Assembly: GCA_964242115.1 (NCBI GenBank)
Contig: CAXSZX010000006.1
Location: 158,328 to 222,327 of the forward strand
Direction: 5' to 3'
From: BOG-908 sp964242115
GTDB lineage: Bacteria > Pseudomonadota > Alphaproteobacteria > Acetobacterales > Acetobacteraceae
DNA: 64,000 nt
The notes under the pieces were generated by a model that was given only the letters and a program-made list of their open reading frames with translations, did not search any database and was not told the DNA's origin. Of the stretch, positions 52,435 through 61,168 are shown piece after piece (positions within the stretch are counted from its first letter, which is position 1; every line of letters starts with the position of its first letter). Made by a program: the position numbers and the translations under genes.

Positions 52435-53625
52435 ATGCGCGACTTGATCTTCATCAGTCACCGAATCCCCTGGCCGCTCAACAAAGGCGAGAAGATACGC
52501 GGCTGGAACCTCATCCAGCACCTGTTGCCGGACTGGCGCATCCATCTCGGCTGCGTGGTGGACGACCCGGCCGACATGGCGCACGTGGCGAAGATGCAGT
52601 CGGTGTGTGCCAGCGTCGGCGCGTTCCCGATCGACAAAAGCCGGCAGAAGCTGCGCGCGCTGCTGCACGCGCGGCCGGGGCGGCCGCTGATGCCGGATTT
52701 CTACTTCTCGCCGGCGCTGCAACGCTGGGTGGACGAGACGATGGCGCGCGTGCGGATGGACGTGGTGTACATCTACTCGGTGGCGATGGCGCCGTATGCG
52801 GTGGGTTTGGACCACCCGTGCAAGATACTCGATGCGCAGGACATCGACTCGGAAAAGTGGGCGGAGTACGCGACCAAGGCGCATCTGCCGATGCGGCTGG
52901 TGTGGGCGCGCGAGGCACGCACGCTGCTGGCTTACGAGCGCGCGGCGGCCGCTGCGTGCAAGTGGACGTTCTTCGTGTCCCAGCCTGAAGCGGACCGGTT
53001 TGCCGAGCTGGCGCCGGAAGTGGCGTCACGCGTGGTGGCCGTGGAGTGCGGCGTGGATTTGCGGCGTTTCTCGCCGGATGACGTGTACGACGACCCGTTC
53101 GAAGACGCGGCGCCGCGCGTCGTGTTTACCGGCAACATGGATTACTGGCCGAATGCGGACGCGGTAATCTGGTTTGCGCAAGACGTGTTGCCGAAACTGC
53201 GCGCGCGCATGCCGGGGCTGTCGTTTTGGGTCGTGGGCGCTAACCCGATCGAGCAGGTGCGTGCGCTGGCGGCGACAGCCGGCGTGCACGTGACCGGGCG
53301 TGTGGAGGACGTGCGGCCGTACGTGGCGCACGCGTCTGTCATCGTGTGCCCGCTGCGGATTGCGCGCGGCATACAGAACAAGGTGCTGGAGGGGATGGCG
53401 ATGGGCCGGCCGGTGGTAGCCTCGCCGGCGGCGTTCGAGGGCGTGCGGGCGCAGGCTGGGACGGAGCTGCTGGTTGCCGACGGGGCGGACGCGTTCGTGG
53501 CGCGCGTGTGCGAGGTGCTGGAGGGCGCGCATATGGGGTTGGGCGTAGCGGCGCGGGCGGCGATGGAGCGGGGGTATGCCTGGGGGGCGGTGCTGGGACG
53601 GCTTGGGGAGTATCTCGAGAAATAA
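52435..53625 (+). CDS. XrtA-associated glycosyltransferase (TIGR03087 type)
   Basis: GT4-like enzyme of 396 residues found in PEP-CTERM/XrtA loci (TIGR03087). Opening LIFISHRIPWPLNKGEKIRGWNLI is typical; AQDIDSEKWAEYA and VVFTGNMDYWPNADAVIWF are strong family marks; the C-terminal donor site is GIQNKVLEGMAMGRPVVAS. It lies about 14 kb from xrtA, separated by the oxidase operon, so the locus is split. An ATG start. Confidence 0.88.
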   Translation: MRDLIFISHRIPWPLNKGEKIRGWNLIQHLLPDWRIHLGCVVDDPADMAHVAKMQSVCASVGAFPIDKSRQKLRALLHARPGRPLMPDFYFSPALQRWVDETMARVRMDVVYIYSVAMAPYAVGLDHPCKILDAQDIDSEKWAEYATKAHLPMRLVWAREARTLLAYERAAAAACKWTFFVSQPEADRFAELAPEVASRVVAVECGVDLRRFSPDDVYDDPFEDAAPRVVFTGNMDYWPNADAVIWFAQDVLPKLRARMPGLSFWVVGANPIEQVRALAATAGVHVTGRVEDVRPYVAHASVIVCPLRIARGIQNKVLEGMAMGRPVVASPAAFEGVRAQAGTELLVADGADAFVARVCEVLEGAHMGLGVAARAAMERGYAWGAVLGRLGEYLEK

Positions 53626-53679
53626 GTAGGCAGGTTTCTCTTTAGGAGAATAGCCAACCAGCATCGGCTAAGGACCGTA

Positions 53680-54134
53680 ATGGCACGCGGATACCACTTC
53701 CGTCCGCAGTATCTCGAATATATGAGGCAGTCGCCGAACTCTAAGAGCGCTATCCCGGTCGGAAGTTTACCCCGGACGGTCATCTCGTCGGTTCAATCGG
53801 CGAAGTTATTGCTGCCGAAGCTTTGCGGCTGACTCTTCATCCAGCATCGTACCCAGGTTATGATGCTTTTGACGACGCTGGAGATGTTCAGATAAAAACG
53901 ACAGGCCAGACCGGAAGAAGCGTTGCGTTATACGCCACATGCTGTCGGTTGGTCGTCCTCAAGGTTGTGTCTCCGCAAGAGGCGGAGATTGTGTACGATG
54001 GACCTGGAGAACCCGCTTGGGCTGCAGCCGGCCCGATGGGTAAAAACGGTCAACGAGTTGTCAGCCTAGCGAGACTCCGGCAAATCGGCACGGCCTCGAA
54101 GTCGGCTGGAAGTAGTGCAGAAGTCGATACGTAG
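53680..54134 (+). pseudogene. Broken DUF6998-like gene
   Basis: The frame starting about 53688 reads IPLPSAVSRIYEAVAEL, then TAA (in place of one codon), then ERYPGRKFTPDGHLVGSIGE and on to VQIKTTGQTGRSVALYATCC. Both sides of the stop match one continuous domain of the DUF6998 kind, so the stop is a nonsense mutation. No start codon was found in that frame; the nearby ATG at 53680 is in another frame. GC content is lower than the neighbours. Probably an acquired and decayed gene. The 3' end borders an element. Confidence 0.65.
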
Positions 54135-54139
54135 AGCGC

Positions 54140-54212
54140 GTTGCTTCAGCCGTCCGCGACAGCCGAGGCAAAAGTTTTTTGCTTCTTTTTTTCAAAAAAG
54201 AAGGCCTTCAAT
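54140..54212. repeat. Palindromic element, right half (copy 29)
   Basis: Core GTCCGCGACAGCCGAGGC and right arm GCTTC..GAAGGCC. No left arm; the DUF6998 relic abuts it. Confidence 0.8.
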
Positions 54213-55234
54213 TTACTTGCCCCATGACGCGCAACCTCCGTCGCACCCTGCACGCTCCACGGATCAGCCACCAGCACGCCCACACGCTGCCGCCGCTCGC
54301 CGGTCCAATGCTGCTTGTAATCGTCGTCGCCGCGGCCGAAATCCAGCTCGTGCACGCCGTCGGCTGCCAGCAGATGCTTGATCACCAGCGCGCTCAGCAC
54401 GTTGCCCGGCGCGTATGATTTGAAGCTCTCGTCGTAGGATAGCTTCAGCACGCCGGCCCAGCCTTGGTGCACCAGCCAGAGCTGTGCCGCGATCGGCGCC
54501 TGTCCGAGCTTCAACAGCCCCAGCCGCAGCGAGCCGTCCGTCGCGCAGGCGCGCATCAGCGTGGCGTTGAAGCGCGGGTGGGGCTCGGCCGGCTTCCAGC
54601 TTGCGGCGTGGACGGCTTCGTAGTCGGCGATGGCCTGGTCCAGGCCGGCAGCGTCCTGCACCAGGCTGAACGCGGCGCCCGGCGTGCTCATCAGGCGCCT
54701 GGTCTGCCGCTGAATGGCGGTGCGCAGCCGGCGCGGACGGGCGGCCAGGTAGGCGGCCCAGTCCTGGCCGGCAACGTCGGTGTGCCAATTGCCGAAATGG
54801 TCGAAGGCCAGGCAACGCAGGCCGGCGTGCCGCAAGCCGGACAGGACCGCGCTCATATCCGCCGTCTGGCTGGGCAGCGCGTCCAGCCGCACCACGCCTG
54901 AGCGGCGCCAGGATGGTGCCAGCGCGCGGCCGATGGCGGCCAGCGCGTCCCCTGGCAGGCCTGGCTGCAGCAGCGGCTGCCACAGGCAGGTGTAGGGCGT
55001 GGTCAGCGCGGACAACCTGCCGGAACTGCGCAACATCGGCAGCACGGCCAGGACGCGGCCGGCGCGGCTGGCCACCTGGAAGGCCGGCACCGCGCCGGGC
55101 GGCAAGCCGGCTTCTACGGTGGCGGCATACCAGGCGCGGGTGGAGAACGCGTCGTGTCCGAGCAGCGCCAGCGCCGCCACCGGCAGGTCGGCCAGGCTTG
55201 CATGTTCCGTAATGCCGACAGCGTCGTCAGCCAC
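54146..55234 (-). CDS. BioF2-like/FemAB-type acyltransferase
   Basis: A GNAT-fold protein of about 362 residues similar to the acyltransferases of exopolysaccharide loci. Key parts: AFSTRAWYAATVEAG at the N-terminus, RPRRLRTAIQRQTRRLM in the middle, and PIAAQLWLVHQGWAGVLKLSYDESFKSYAPGNVLSALVIKHLL plus ELDFGRGDDDYKQHW at the C-terminus. The last ~25 residues (KAFFFEKKKQKTFASA) are translated palindromic element. GTG 55234 is my start because it overlaps the ydcF stop slightly; ATG 55267 is also in frame. Confidence 0.75.
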   Translation of the reverse strand: MADDAVGITEHASLADLPVAALALLGHDAFSTRAWYAATVEAGLPPGAVPAFQVASRAGRVLAVLPMLRSSGRLSALTTPYTCLWQPLLQPGLPGDALAAIGRALAPSWRRSGVVRLDALPSQTADMSAVLSGLRHAGLRCLAFDHFGNWHTDVAGQDWAAYLAARPRRLRTAIQRQTRRLMSTPGAAFSLVQDAAGLDQAIADYEAVHAASWKPAEPHPRFNATLMRACATDGSLRLGLLKLGQAPIAAQLWLVHQGWAGVLKLSYDESFKSYAPGNVLSALVIKHLLAADGVHELDFGRGDDDYKQHWTGERRQRVGVLVADPWSVQGATEVARHGASKLKAFFFEKKKQKTFASAVADG

Positions 55235-55967
55235 GCAACCAGTACCACGCGCAGCCAACCCACTCATGGGCAGCAAAGTAGCTGTCCTCCCAGGCGCTCA
55301 CCCGTGGCACCAGGCTGCCCCAGCGCAGCCGCGGCCAGGCGGCGGGCGAGACGGGTGCGGCGACGGCGTGCACGCCAGCGGCGCGGAACGCCATCAGCGC
55401 GCGCCGCATGTGCCAGGCGTGGGTGACGACGTAGACGGTGCCGATGCCCGCCTGACGGAGGATGCGCGCGGAATCCGCCGCGTTCTCCCAGGTGTCGATG
55501 GAGTGCTGCTCCTGCCACGTCACCGGCAAGGCGAAGTCCTCGTGCAAGCTGGCGGCCATCAGGCTCGCCAGGGTGGGCGCGCCGGGGCGGATCACCCCGC
55601 CGGAGACCAGGATCGGCAAGCCGGTGTAGCGGGCCAGCCTGGCGCCTGCCCGCTCGCGCTCCAGCGTCAGCCAGCCCACCTCATAGCCGGGACCGTCCGC
55701 TGTCTGCACCTCCGCGTCGTTGCCGGCGAGGATGACGATAGCGCCAGGCGGGTCGGCCGGGTCGGGCCGGGTGGGCAGGCCCGTCTGCAACGTGGCGAGC
55801 AGGCTGCCGGCGACCAGCGGTATGGACAACAGCACCAGCCCAGCGAGACCCGCCACCAGCAGCACGCGCCCGGCACGCCGGTGCCGCCATACCGCGCCGG
55901 CGCAGGCCGCCACCATGCAATTCAGTGGCGGCAGCAGGAACAGCGAGGGCAACCCGGCGAGCGACAT
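55227..55967 (-). CDS. YdcF family (DUF218) membrane protein
   Basis: A 246-residue protein with two N-terminal membrane segments, then a DUF218 domain: AIVILAGNDAEV, LARYTGLPILVSGG, HSIDTWENAADSARIL and VVTHAWHMRRALMAFRAAG. YdcF/SanA/ElyC relatives affect envelope polysaccharide metabolism. It overlaps the downstream acyltransferase gene. Confidence 0.88.
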   Translation of the reverse strand: MSLAGLPSLFLLPPLNCMVAACAGAVWRHRRAGRVLLVAGLAGLVLLSIPLVAGSLLATLQTGLPTRPDPADPPGAIVILAGNDAEVQTADGPGYEVGWLTLERERAGARLARYTGLPILVSGGVIRPGAPTLASLMAASLHEDFALPVTWQEQHSIDTWENAADSARILRQAGIGTVYVVTHAWHMRRALMAFRAAGVHAVAAPVSPAAWPRLRWGSLVPRVSAWEDSYFAAHEWVGCAWYWLRG

Positions 55968-56027
55968 CGTTGTTGCTCTGCCTCATTAGCACGGGCGAGG
56001 AAAGCTAGCTCAGCAACGAGCGTAACA

Positions 56028-56159
56028 AGAAAGCAAGGCCTGCTTCTTTGAAAAAAGCAGCAAAACACTTTTGATACGGCTGTCGCGGAGTCTCCCGCAA
56101 GGCGCGCACGGGAACGCAAGCATCTCGATCCTTTTGTTCAGAAAAAACCACTTGCTTGG
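56028..56159. repeat. Palindromic element, A-left/B-right, worn (copy 30)
   Basis: Left arm GGCCTGC..GCAGC (GC variant); core GGCTGTCGCGGAGTCTCCCG; right arm weak (GATCCTTTTGTTC..AACCACTTGC). Confidence 0.8.
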
Positions 56160-56224
56160 AGGTGCCTGGTGAAGCCAGTGCGACCGCGGTGAACGGTCTC
56201 TGTTGCGAAAGAGGCTACGACCGC

Positions 56225-57103
56225 TCAGCGCGTCGGCCGAGGCGGCGTCACCGAGTAGTCGTAGAACCCCCGCCCGGTCTTGCGTCCCAGCCAACCGGCT
56301 TCGACGTATTTCACCAGCAGCGGGCAGGGCCGGTACTTGGTGTCCGACAGCCCGTCCAGCAGCACCTGCATGATCGAAAGACATGTGTCCAGGCCTATGA
56401 AGTCCGCGAGTTCCAGCGGCCCCATCGGGTGGTTGCAGCCGAGCTTCAGCGTGCAGTCGATGCCGGCGATGGTGCCCACGCCTTCGTAGAGCGTGTAGAC
56501 CGCCTCGTTGATCATCGGCATCAGGATGCGGTTGGCCATGAAGCCGGGAAAGTCCTCGGACAGCGCGGTCGTCTTGCCCAGCTTGGCGGCCAGAGCGGCC
56601 ACCGCCTGGTAAGTCGCATCGTCCGTGGCGATGCCGCGGATCACCTCGACAAGCTTCATCACAGGCACCGGGTTGAAGAAGTGCATGCCGATGAAGCGGC
56701 CCGGCCGGTCAGTGGCGGCGGCAAGCCGGGTGATGGAGATCGACGACGTGTTGGTAGCCAGCAGGCAGTCGGGGCGGATTTGCGCAATGGCGCGGGTGAA
56801 GATGGCGCGCTTGACCTCCTCGCGCTCGGTGGCGGCCTCTATGACGATATCGCAGGGGGCCAGTCCGTCGTAGTCGCGCAGCGCCGTGATGCGGGCGACC
56901 GCGTCGGCGCGTGCCTCCGGGGTAACGGCGCCCTTGCTAACCTGACGGTCGAGGTTTTTGCCGATCGTGGCCAGGGCGGCGGTGACGGCCTCTGGCTTGG
57001 CGTCGAGCAGATGCACGTCCAAGCCTGCCAGGGCGCAGACATGGGCGATGCCGTTGCCCATCTGGCCGGCGCCGACGACGCCTATGGTGTTAAGGTCTGT
57101 CAT
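56225..57103 (-). CDS. 3-hydroxybutyryl-CoA dehydrogenase
   Basis: NAD(P)-dependent enzyme converting 3-hydroxybutyryl-CoA to acetoacetyl-CoA in short-chain fatty acid or PHB metabolism. 292 residues. Rossmann motif GVVGAGQMGNGIA at residues 8-20; TNTSSISITRLA; the catalytic His in FIGMHFFNPVPVMKLVEVI; the C-terminal domain has MPMINEAVYTLYEGVG and HPMGPLELADFIGLD. Lies after etfA on the same strand with an element between. Confidence 0.94.
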   Translation of the reverse strand: MTDLNTIGVVGAGQMGNGIAHVCALAGLDVHLLDAKPEAVTAALATIGKNLDRQVSKGAVTPEARADAVARITALRDYDGLAPCDIVIEAATEREEVKRAIFTRAIAQIRPDCLLATNTSSISITRLAAATDRPGRFIGMHFFNPVPVMKLVEVIRGIATDDATYQAVAALAAKLGKTTALSEDFPGFMANRILMPMINEAVYTLYEGVGTIAGIDCTLKLGCNHPMGPLELADFIGLDTCLSIMQVLLDGLSDTKYRPCPLLVKYVEAGWLGRKTGRGFYDYSVTPPRPTR

Positions 57104-57109
57104 GATCGA

Positions 57110-57246
57110 AGCAAGGAAGGCCTTCTTTTTCGAGAAAAAGAAGCAAAAAGCTTTTGTTCCGGCTGTCGCGGTTCTGTCCGGTGAGCGCGCGACAGCGGAG
57201 ACAAAGGTTTTTTGGTTCTTTTTTTCAAAAAAGAACTGCTTCCTTA
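57110..57246. repeat. Palindromic element, A-left/B-right (copy 31)
   Basis: Left arm GGCCTTCTTTTTCGAG..GAAGC; core GGCTGTCGCGG ... GAGCGCGCGACAGC; right arm GGTTC..GAACTGC. It ends three bases inside the etfA stop. Confidence 0.93.
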
Positions 57247-58179
57247 CGCCCTTTCCAGCTCCGCCTTCAGCTCAGGCAACGCGGTGAACAGATCGGCCAC
57301 CAGCCCGTAATCGGCAACCTGGAAGATCGGCGCCTCCTCGTCCTTGTTGATCGCCACGATCACCTTGCTGTCCTTCATGCCGGCCAGATGCTGGATGGCG
57401 CCGCTGATGCCGATCGCCATGTAAAGCTCGGGTGCCACGATCTTGCCGGTCTGCCCGACCTGGTAATCGTTCGGCACGTAGCCCGCGTCCACCGCGGCGC
57501 GGGAGGCGCCGACGGCGGCGCCCAGCTTGTCGGCGATCGGGTCGAGCAGGTGGAAGTTCTCGCCGTTCTGCATACCGCGCCCGCCGGAGACGACGACGCG
57601 GGCCGCGGTCAGCTCCGGCCGCTCGCTCTTGGAGAGCTCGGCCGAGACGAAGCGCGAGGTGCCGGCGTTGCCAGCGTCGGCCGCGTCCTCAATGCTGGCA
57701 GACCCACCCTCGGCCGCCACCGGGTCGAAGCTCGCCGCGCGCACGGTGATCACCTTGATCTTGTCCGAGGAGCGCACGGTGGCTAGAGCGTTGCCGGCGT
57801 AGATCGGGCGGACGAAAGTATCGGCGTCCTCCACGCCGGCGATGTCGCTGATCGGCTGCACGTCCAGCAGGGCGGCCACGCGCGGCATCACGTTCTTGCC
57901 GGTGGCGGTGCTGGCCGAGAGCAGGTGCGTGTAGCCCGGCGCGAGGGCCACCAGCAGCGCGGCGATCGGTTCGGCCAGAGCGTGCTCGTAGCCGGCCGCA
58001 TCGACTTTCAGCACCTTGGAGACGCCGTGCAGCTTGGCGGCCGCGTCCGCGGCCGCCCCCACGCTCTGGCCCACCACCAGCGCGTGCACTTCGCCGAGCT
58101 TGGTGGCCGCCGCCACCGCGCTGCGCGACGGCTGCTTGATGAGCCCGCCTTCGTGGTCGATCAGGACGAGGACGGACAT
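57244..58179 (-). CDS. etfA: Electron transfer flavoprotein alpha subunit
   Basis: FAD-binding subunit of ETF, which carries electrons from acyl-CoA dehydrogenases to the quinone pool. 311 residues. The C-terminal FAD site is clear: VVSGGRGMQNGENF, GASRAAVDAGYVPNDYQVGQTGKIVAPELYMAIGISGAIQH and INKDEEAPIFQVADYGLV. Starts three bases after etfB. The gene ends in an element. Confidence 0.96.
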   Translation of the reverse strand: MSVLVLIDHEGGLIKQPSRSAVAAATKLGEVHALVVGQSVGAAADAAAKLHGVSKVLKVDAAGYEHALAEPIAALLVALAPGYTHLLSASTATGKNVMPRVAALLDVQPISDIAGVEDADTFVRPIYAGNALATVRSSDKIKVITVRAASFDPVAAEGGSASIEDAADAGNAGTSRFVSAELSKSERPELTAARVVVSGGRGMQNGENFHLLDPIADKLGAAVGASRAAVDAGYVPNDYQVGQTGKIVAPELYMAIGISGAIQHLAGMKDSKVIVAINKDEEAPIFQVADYGLVADLFTALPELKAELERA

Positions 58180-58182
58180 GGC

Positions 58183-58932
58183 TCAGATCACCTTGGCTTC
58201 GTTGCGGAGTTTCTCGACCAGCTCGGCCACCGAGCCCACCTTGCGGCCGGCGCTGCGCTTTGGCGGCTCGACCACTTTCAGCGTGGTCAGACGCGGCGCC
58301 GGGTCCACGCCCAAATCGGCCGGCTTCACCGTCTCGATCGGCTTCTTGCGCGCCTTCATGATGTTGGGGAGGCTGGCGTAGCGCGGCTCGTTCAGCCGCA
58401 AATCGGCCGTCACGATCGCCGGCAGGGTCAGCGCCACCGTCTCCAGCCCGCCATCCACCTCGCGGGTCACCGTCGCCGTGTCGCCCTCGATGGTGAGCTT
58501 GCTGGCGAACGTGCCCTGCGGCCAACCGAGGAGGGCCGCCAGCATCTGGCCGGTCGCGTTCATGTCGTCGTCGATCGCCTGCTTGCCCAGAATGATCAGC
58601 CGCGGCTGTTCCTTGTCGGCGATGGCGCGCAGCATCTTGGCCACTGCCAGCGGCTCGGGCGATGCGTCGGACTCCACCAGGATGCCACGGTCCGCACCCA
58701 TGGCCAGCGCGGTGCGCAGCGTCTCCTGGCAGGCGGCAACGCCTATGGAGATCGCCACGATCTCGGTGGCGACACCCTTTTCCTTCAGGCGGACCGCCTC
58801 CTCGATGGCGATCTCGTCGAACGGGTTCATCGCCATCTTCACGCCGGCCAGTTCCACGCCGCTCTGGTCGGATTTCACCCGCACCTTTACGTTGTAGTCG
58901 ACCACCCGCTTGACCGGGACGAGGAGCTTCAT
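58183..58932 (-). CDS. etfB: Electron transfer flavoprotein beta subunit
   Basis: AMP-binding subunit of ETF. 249 residues. Opening MKLLVPVKRVVDYNVKVRVK, then NPFDEIAIEEAVRLKEKG, GADRGILVE and the AMP-site stretch LGKQAIDDDMNATGQMLAALLGWPQGTFAS. First gene of the etfB-etfA-dehydrogenase unit. Confidence 0.96.
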   Translation of the reverse strand: MKLLVPVKRVVDYNVKVRVKSDQSGVELAGVKMAMNPFDEIAIEEAVRLKEKGVATEIVAISIGVAACQETLRTALAMGADRGILVESDASPEPLAVAKMLRAIADKEQPRLIILGKQAIDDDMNATGQMLAALLGWPQGTFASKLTIEGDTATVTREVDGGLETVALTLPAIVTADLRLNEPRYASLPNIMKARKKPIETVKPADLGVDPAPRLTTLKVVEPPKRSAGRKVGSVAELVEKLRNEAKVI

Positions 58933-59033
58933 CTGACGTGCACCGCTTCTGTTCGCGTTATCAACGCAGATAAGGGTCGGGTATTTCCGCTGTCAAACGC
59001 CACGCCGGCGCCGGCAGTGGCCTGGCGGGTGTA

Positions 59034-59173
59034 AAGCTGGGCCTTCTTTTTCAAGAAAAAGAAGCAAAAAGCTTTCGTCCCGGCTGTCGCGGAAAGCTGA
59101 AACACCACGCCTCAGCCGCGCCAGGAAACGAAAGTTTTTTGGTTCTTTTTTTCGAAACAGAACCGCTTGCTCG
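59034..59173. repeat. Palindromic element, A-left/B-right (copy 32)
   Basis: Left arm GGCCTTCTTTTTCAAG..GAAGC; core GGCTGTCGCGGAAAGCTGAAAC; right arm GGTTC..GAACCGC. Between etfB and the large unknown gene. Confidence 0.92.
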
Positions 59174-59176
59174 CCT

Positions 59177-60694
59177 TTATTTGCCGGCGATGTGCAGCCC
59201 CAGCAGCCGCGCCCTGTCGGTGACCGGCGCGCGGACCGCGGCGCCCAGCGTGATCGGTTGCGGCGGGTTCAGCGTCAGGGTCAGCGTGTGCGGGTGGTCG
59301 AGAAAGGCGGTCACCTGGTCGGCGGCGTCCGGCTGGTTGGGCACCAGCACGCCGAGTGCCACCAGCGGGATGGCCAACTGCGCCCGCACCAGGTCCGGCG
59401 TGCTGTGCTGCTGGGCGGCGGCAACCTTGAACAGCCGCTCCGTCAGGCTGCCGTCGTCCCACACCAGCGAGGCGCTGTTCACCGTGTTGGACAGCAATGC
59501 TACCACGGCACCGGTCACGCCGGGCTGCAGGGGCAGGGTGCCGGCGGTGAAGGCGACCTTCAGATGCAGCTTGCCCAGATCGTGCAGGGTCACGTCCTCG
59601 GCGAGTTCGGACTGCCCGCCGGCCTGCCGCTTGCTGGTGGCGGCGATGTCCAGCGTGATGGCGGTCATGCCGAACGCGGCGAAGCCGGCGGCGGCGGCGG
59701 GCGGCACCGGCTGCTGGCCTTGCGCGAAGGTCAGGCCGGTCAGCGTGGCACTGCCGGTACGCGCGCCGGCGCTGTCGGGCAGGGTCTGCTCGGCGTGCAG
59801 GTCGTGCAGCGTCACCACCGGGCCGTCCTGCACGTGCACGGCCACGCCGGAGATGTCCGCCGAGCTGTAGGTGAAGCCCGCCTTGCCGCCCTGAATTGCC
59901 TCGTTGGTCTGCTGCACCGCGGCCAGCAGCCCGTGCGCGTCGGCGTCTTTCAGGTCCACCTGATCCACCGTGGCGTCCAGCTTCGCCCGGTTCTGCACAG
60001 GCGGGACTCGCAGTATGAGGTCCTTCGCCGCGACGGCGCTGACCTTGCCGCCGTCGTAGTCGCTGGCGCGCAGGCTGCCGACGCTCATGGTGAACGGCTT
60101 CTGCCCGGGCTGCTGCGGCTGCGTGTTGTCGATGGCGAGGTCGGTGCCGGTGACGCTGTCCACTGCAAAGGCAAGGCCGGCGTCCGCGGCGAAGCTCGGC
60201 AGCGCGCGGTTGGCCGGCGTGGGCGGCAGGGCGAAGGGCCGGCCGCTGAGGCGGTGCAGCACCAGGCTGCGCATGGCGAGCACGGCTTGCGCGGCACCCG
60301 CCATCTTGAGGTGCACGCCGTTGGCCGAGGCGTCGCTGAGCAGCAGCCGCCGCTCGGTCCAGGCCGGCTTGCCGTTCGGGTAGCCGGAGGGGTCGAACAC
60401 GTCGTGCAGGGCACGCGGGTCCGGGCTGGACAGGGTGAAGGTGTCCGCCGTCAACAGCGCGCCGTCGGGCAGGGTGGCGCTGAGGTCGCGCACGGTGCAG
60501 GTGCTGGTCAGCAGGTTGTAGTCCGGCGCGGAGTGGTGCAGCGCGGTGCCGGCCGGCATGACGTAGCCCAGCACCTGGTCCACGCTGCAGCCCGAGGCAG
60601 ACCCGCCGCCCGGCCGGGATGTGGTGACGTAGGCCAGCGCGGCCACCGCGACGACGGCCGCGGCACCTGCGCCTAGGAGAACGCGACGATCCAT
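59177..60694 (-). CDS. Large exported protein of unknown function
   Basis: A 505-residue protein with an N-terminal membrane anchor or signal (RRVLLGAGAAAVVAVAALAYV). Two cysteines (SASGCSVDQ; LLTSTCTVRD) are close enough for a disulfide. The remainder is predicted beta-rich with repeated LxDLxxxLxDGAxLxxDxxxLxxPD-like segments, reminiscent of AsmA-like or DUF945-type envelope proteins, but I cannot assign a family. Ends a few bases after the element. Confidence 0.75.
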   Translation of the reverse strand: MDRRVLLGAGAAAVVAVAALAYVTTSRPGGGSASGCSVDQVLGYVMPAGTALHHSAPDYNLLTSTCTVRDLSATLPDGALLTADTFTLSSPDPRALHDVFDPSGYPNGKPAWTERRLLLSDASANGVHLKMAGAAQAVLAMRSLVLHRLSGRPFALPPTPANRALPSFAADAGLAFAVDSVTGTDLAIDNTQPQQPGQKPFTMSVGSLRASDYDGGKVSAVAAKDLILRVPPVQNRAKLDATVDQVDLKDADAHGLLAAVQQTNEAIQGGKAGFTYSSADISGVAVHVQDGPVVTLHDLHAEQTLPDSAGARTGSATLTGLTFAQGQQPVPPAAAAGFAAFGMTAITLDIAATSKRQAGGQSELAEDVTLHDLGKLHLKVAFTAGTLPLQPGVTGAVVALLSNTVNSASLVWDDGSLTERLFKVAAAQQHSTPDLVRAQLAIPLVALGVLVPNQPDAADQVTAFLDHPHTLTLTLNPPQPITLGAAVRAPVTDRARLLGLHIAGK

Positions 60695-60953
60695 GCGGGC
60701 AGGGCTTTCGGGTTGTTGCGGGGGCGAGGGTATCTCATGCCTTGGCGAAGCAAGAAAGCCTGGGGGCAGCCAGAAAGCCTGGGCGCAGCAAGAAAGCGCC
60801 TACTATTTCGAGACAAAGCAGCAAAAAGCTTTCGTCAGCGCTGTCGCGGACCGCTCAGGAAGATGCTGCGGCAGCTTGGGCGAAGGTCCTGGGCGTCGCC
60901 GAGCGGATTACTAGCCATGCGGGCCTGCGGCGCCGGTGCAGTCCGCCGCGCGG
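60695..60953. other. Gene-free stretch with a decayed element
   Basis: It contains three short direct repeats around AAGAAAGCCTGGG (60748-60795) next to a worn left half of the palindromic element. No gene seen. Confidence 0.55.
60780..60858. repeat. Worn palindromic element, left half (copy 33)
   Basis: Arm ACTATTTCGAGACAAAGCAG, then CAAAAAGCTTTCG and the core GCTGTCGCGG. No right arm. Confidence 0.6.
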
Positions 60954-61168
60954 TCAGGCGGGAACGTATGTCAACCGGATCGTGTCCTCGCCGACCGGAT
61001 CGCTGACCACAAGGCGGAGCGGCGGCCGGGTGCCGGCGAAGAATGGCGTGCCGTTGCCGAGCACGAACGGGCGGAAGTATGACGGAAGAGCGCTGGGCCT
61101 GGCCGCATGGCCAAGTGGTCGACGTGGCCGTCCAGGGACTGCGACACTCCGAAAACGAGAGTTGCCAT
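60954..61168 (-). pseudogene. Internally deleted dihydrofolate reductase-family gene
   Basis: An intact start (SD-like GGAGG upstream, ATG at 61168) encodes MATLVFGVSQSLDGHVDHLAM and RPGPALFRH, the N-terminus of a RibD/DHFR-domain protein. About 30 codons in, the sequence jumps, out of frame, to a C-terminal part RPFVLGNGTPFFAG, RPPLRLVVSDPVGED, TIRLTYVPA and stop. The middle, about 100 codons in the family, is gone. So this is a relic of one gene after a single internal deletion. Confidence 0.75.
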
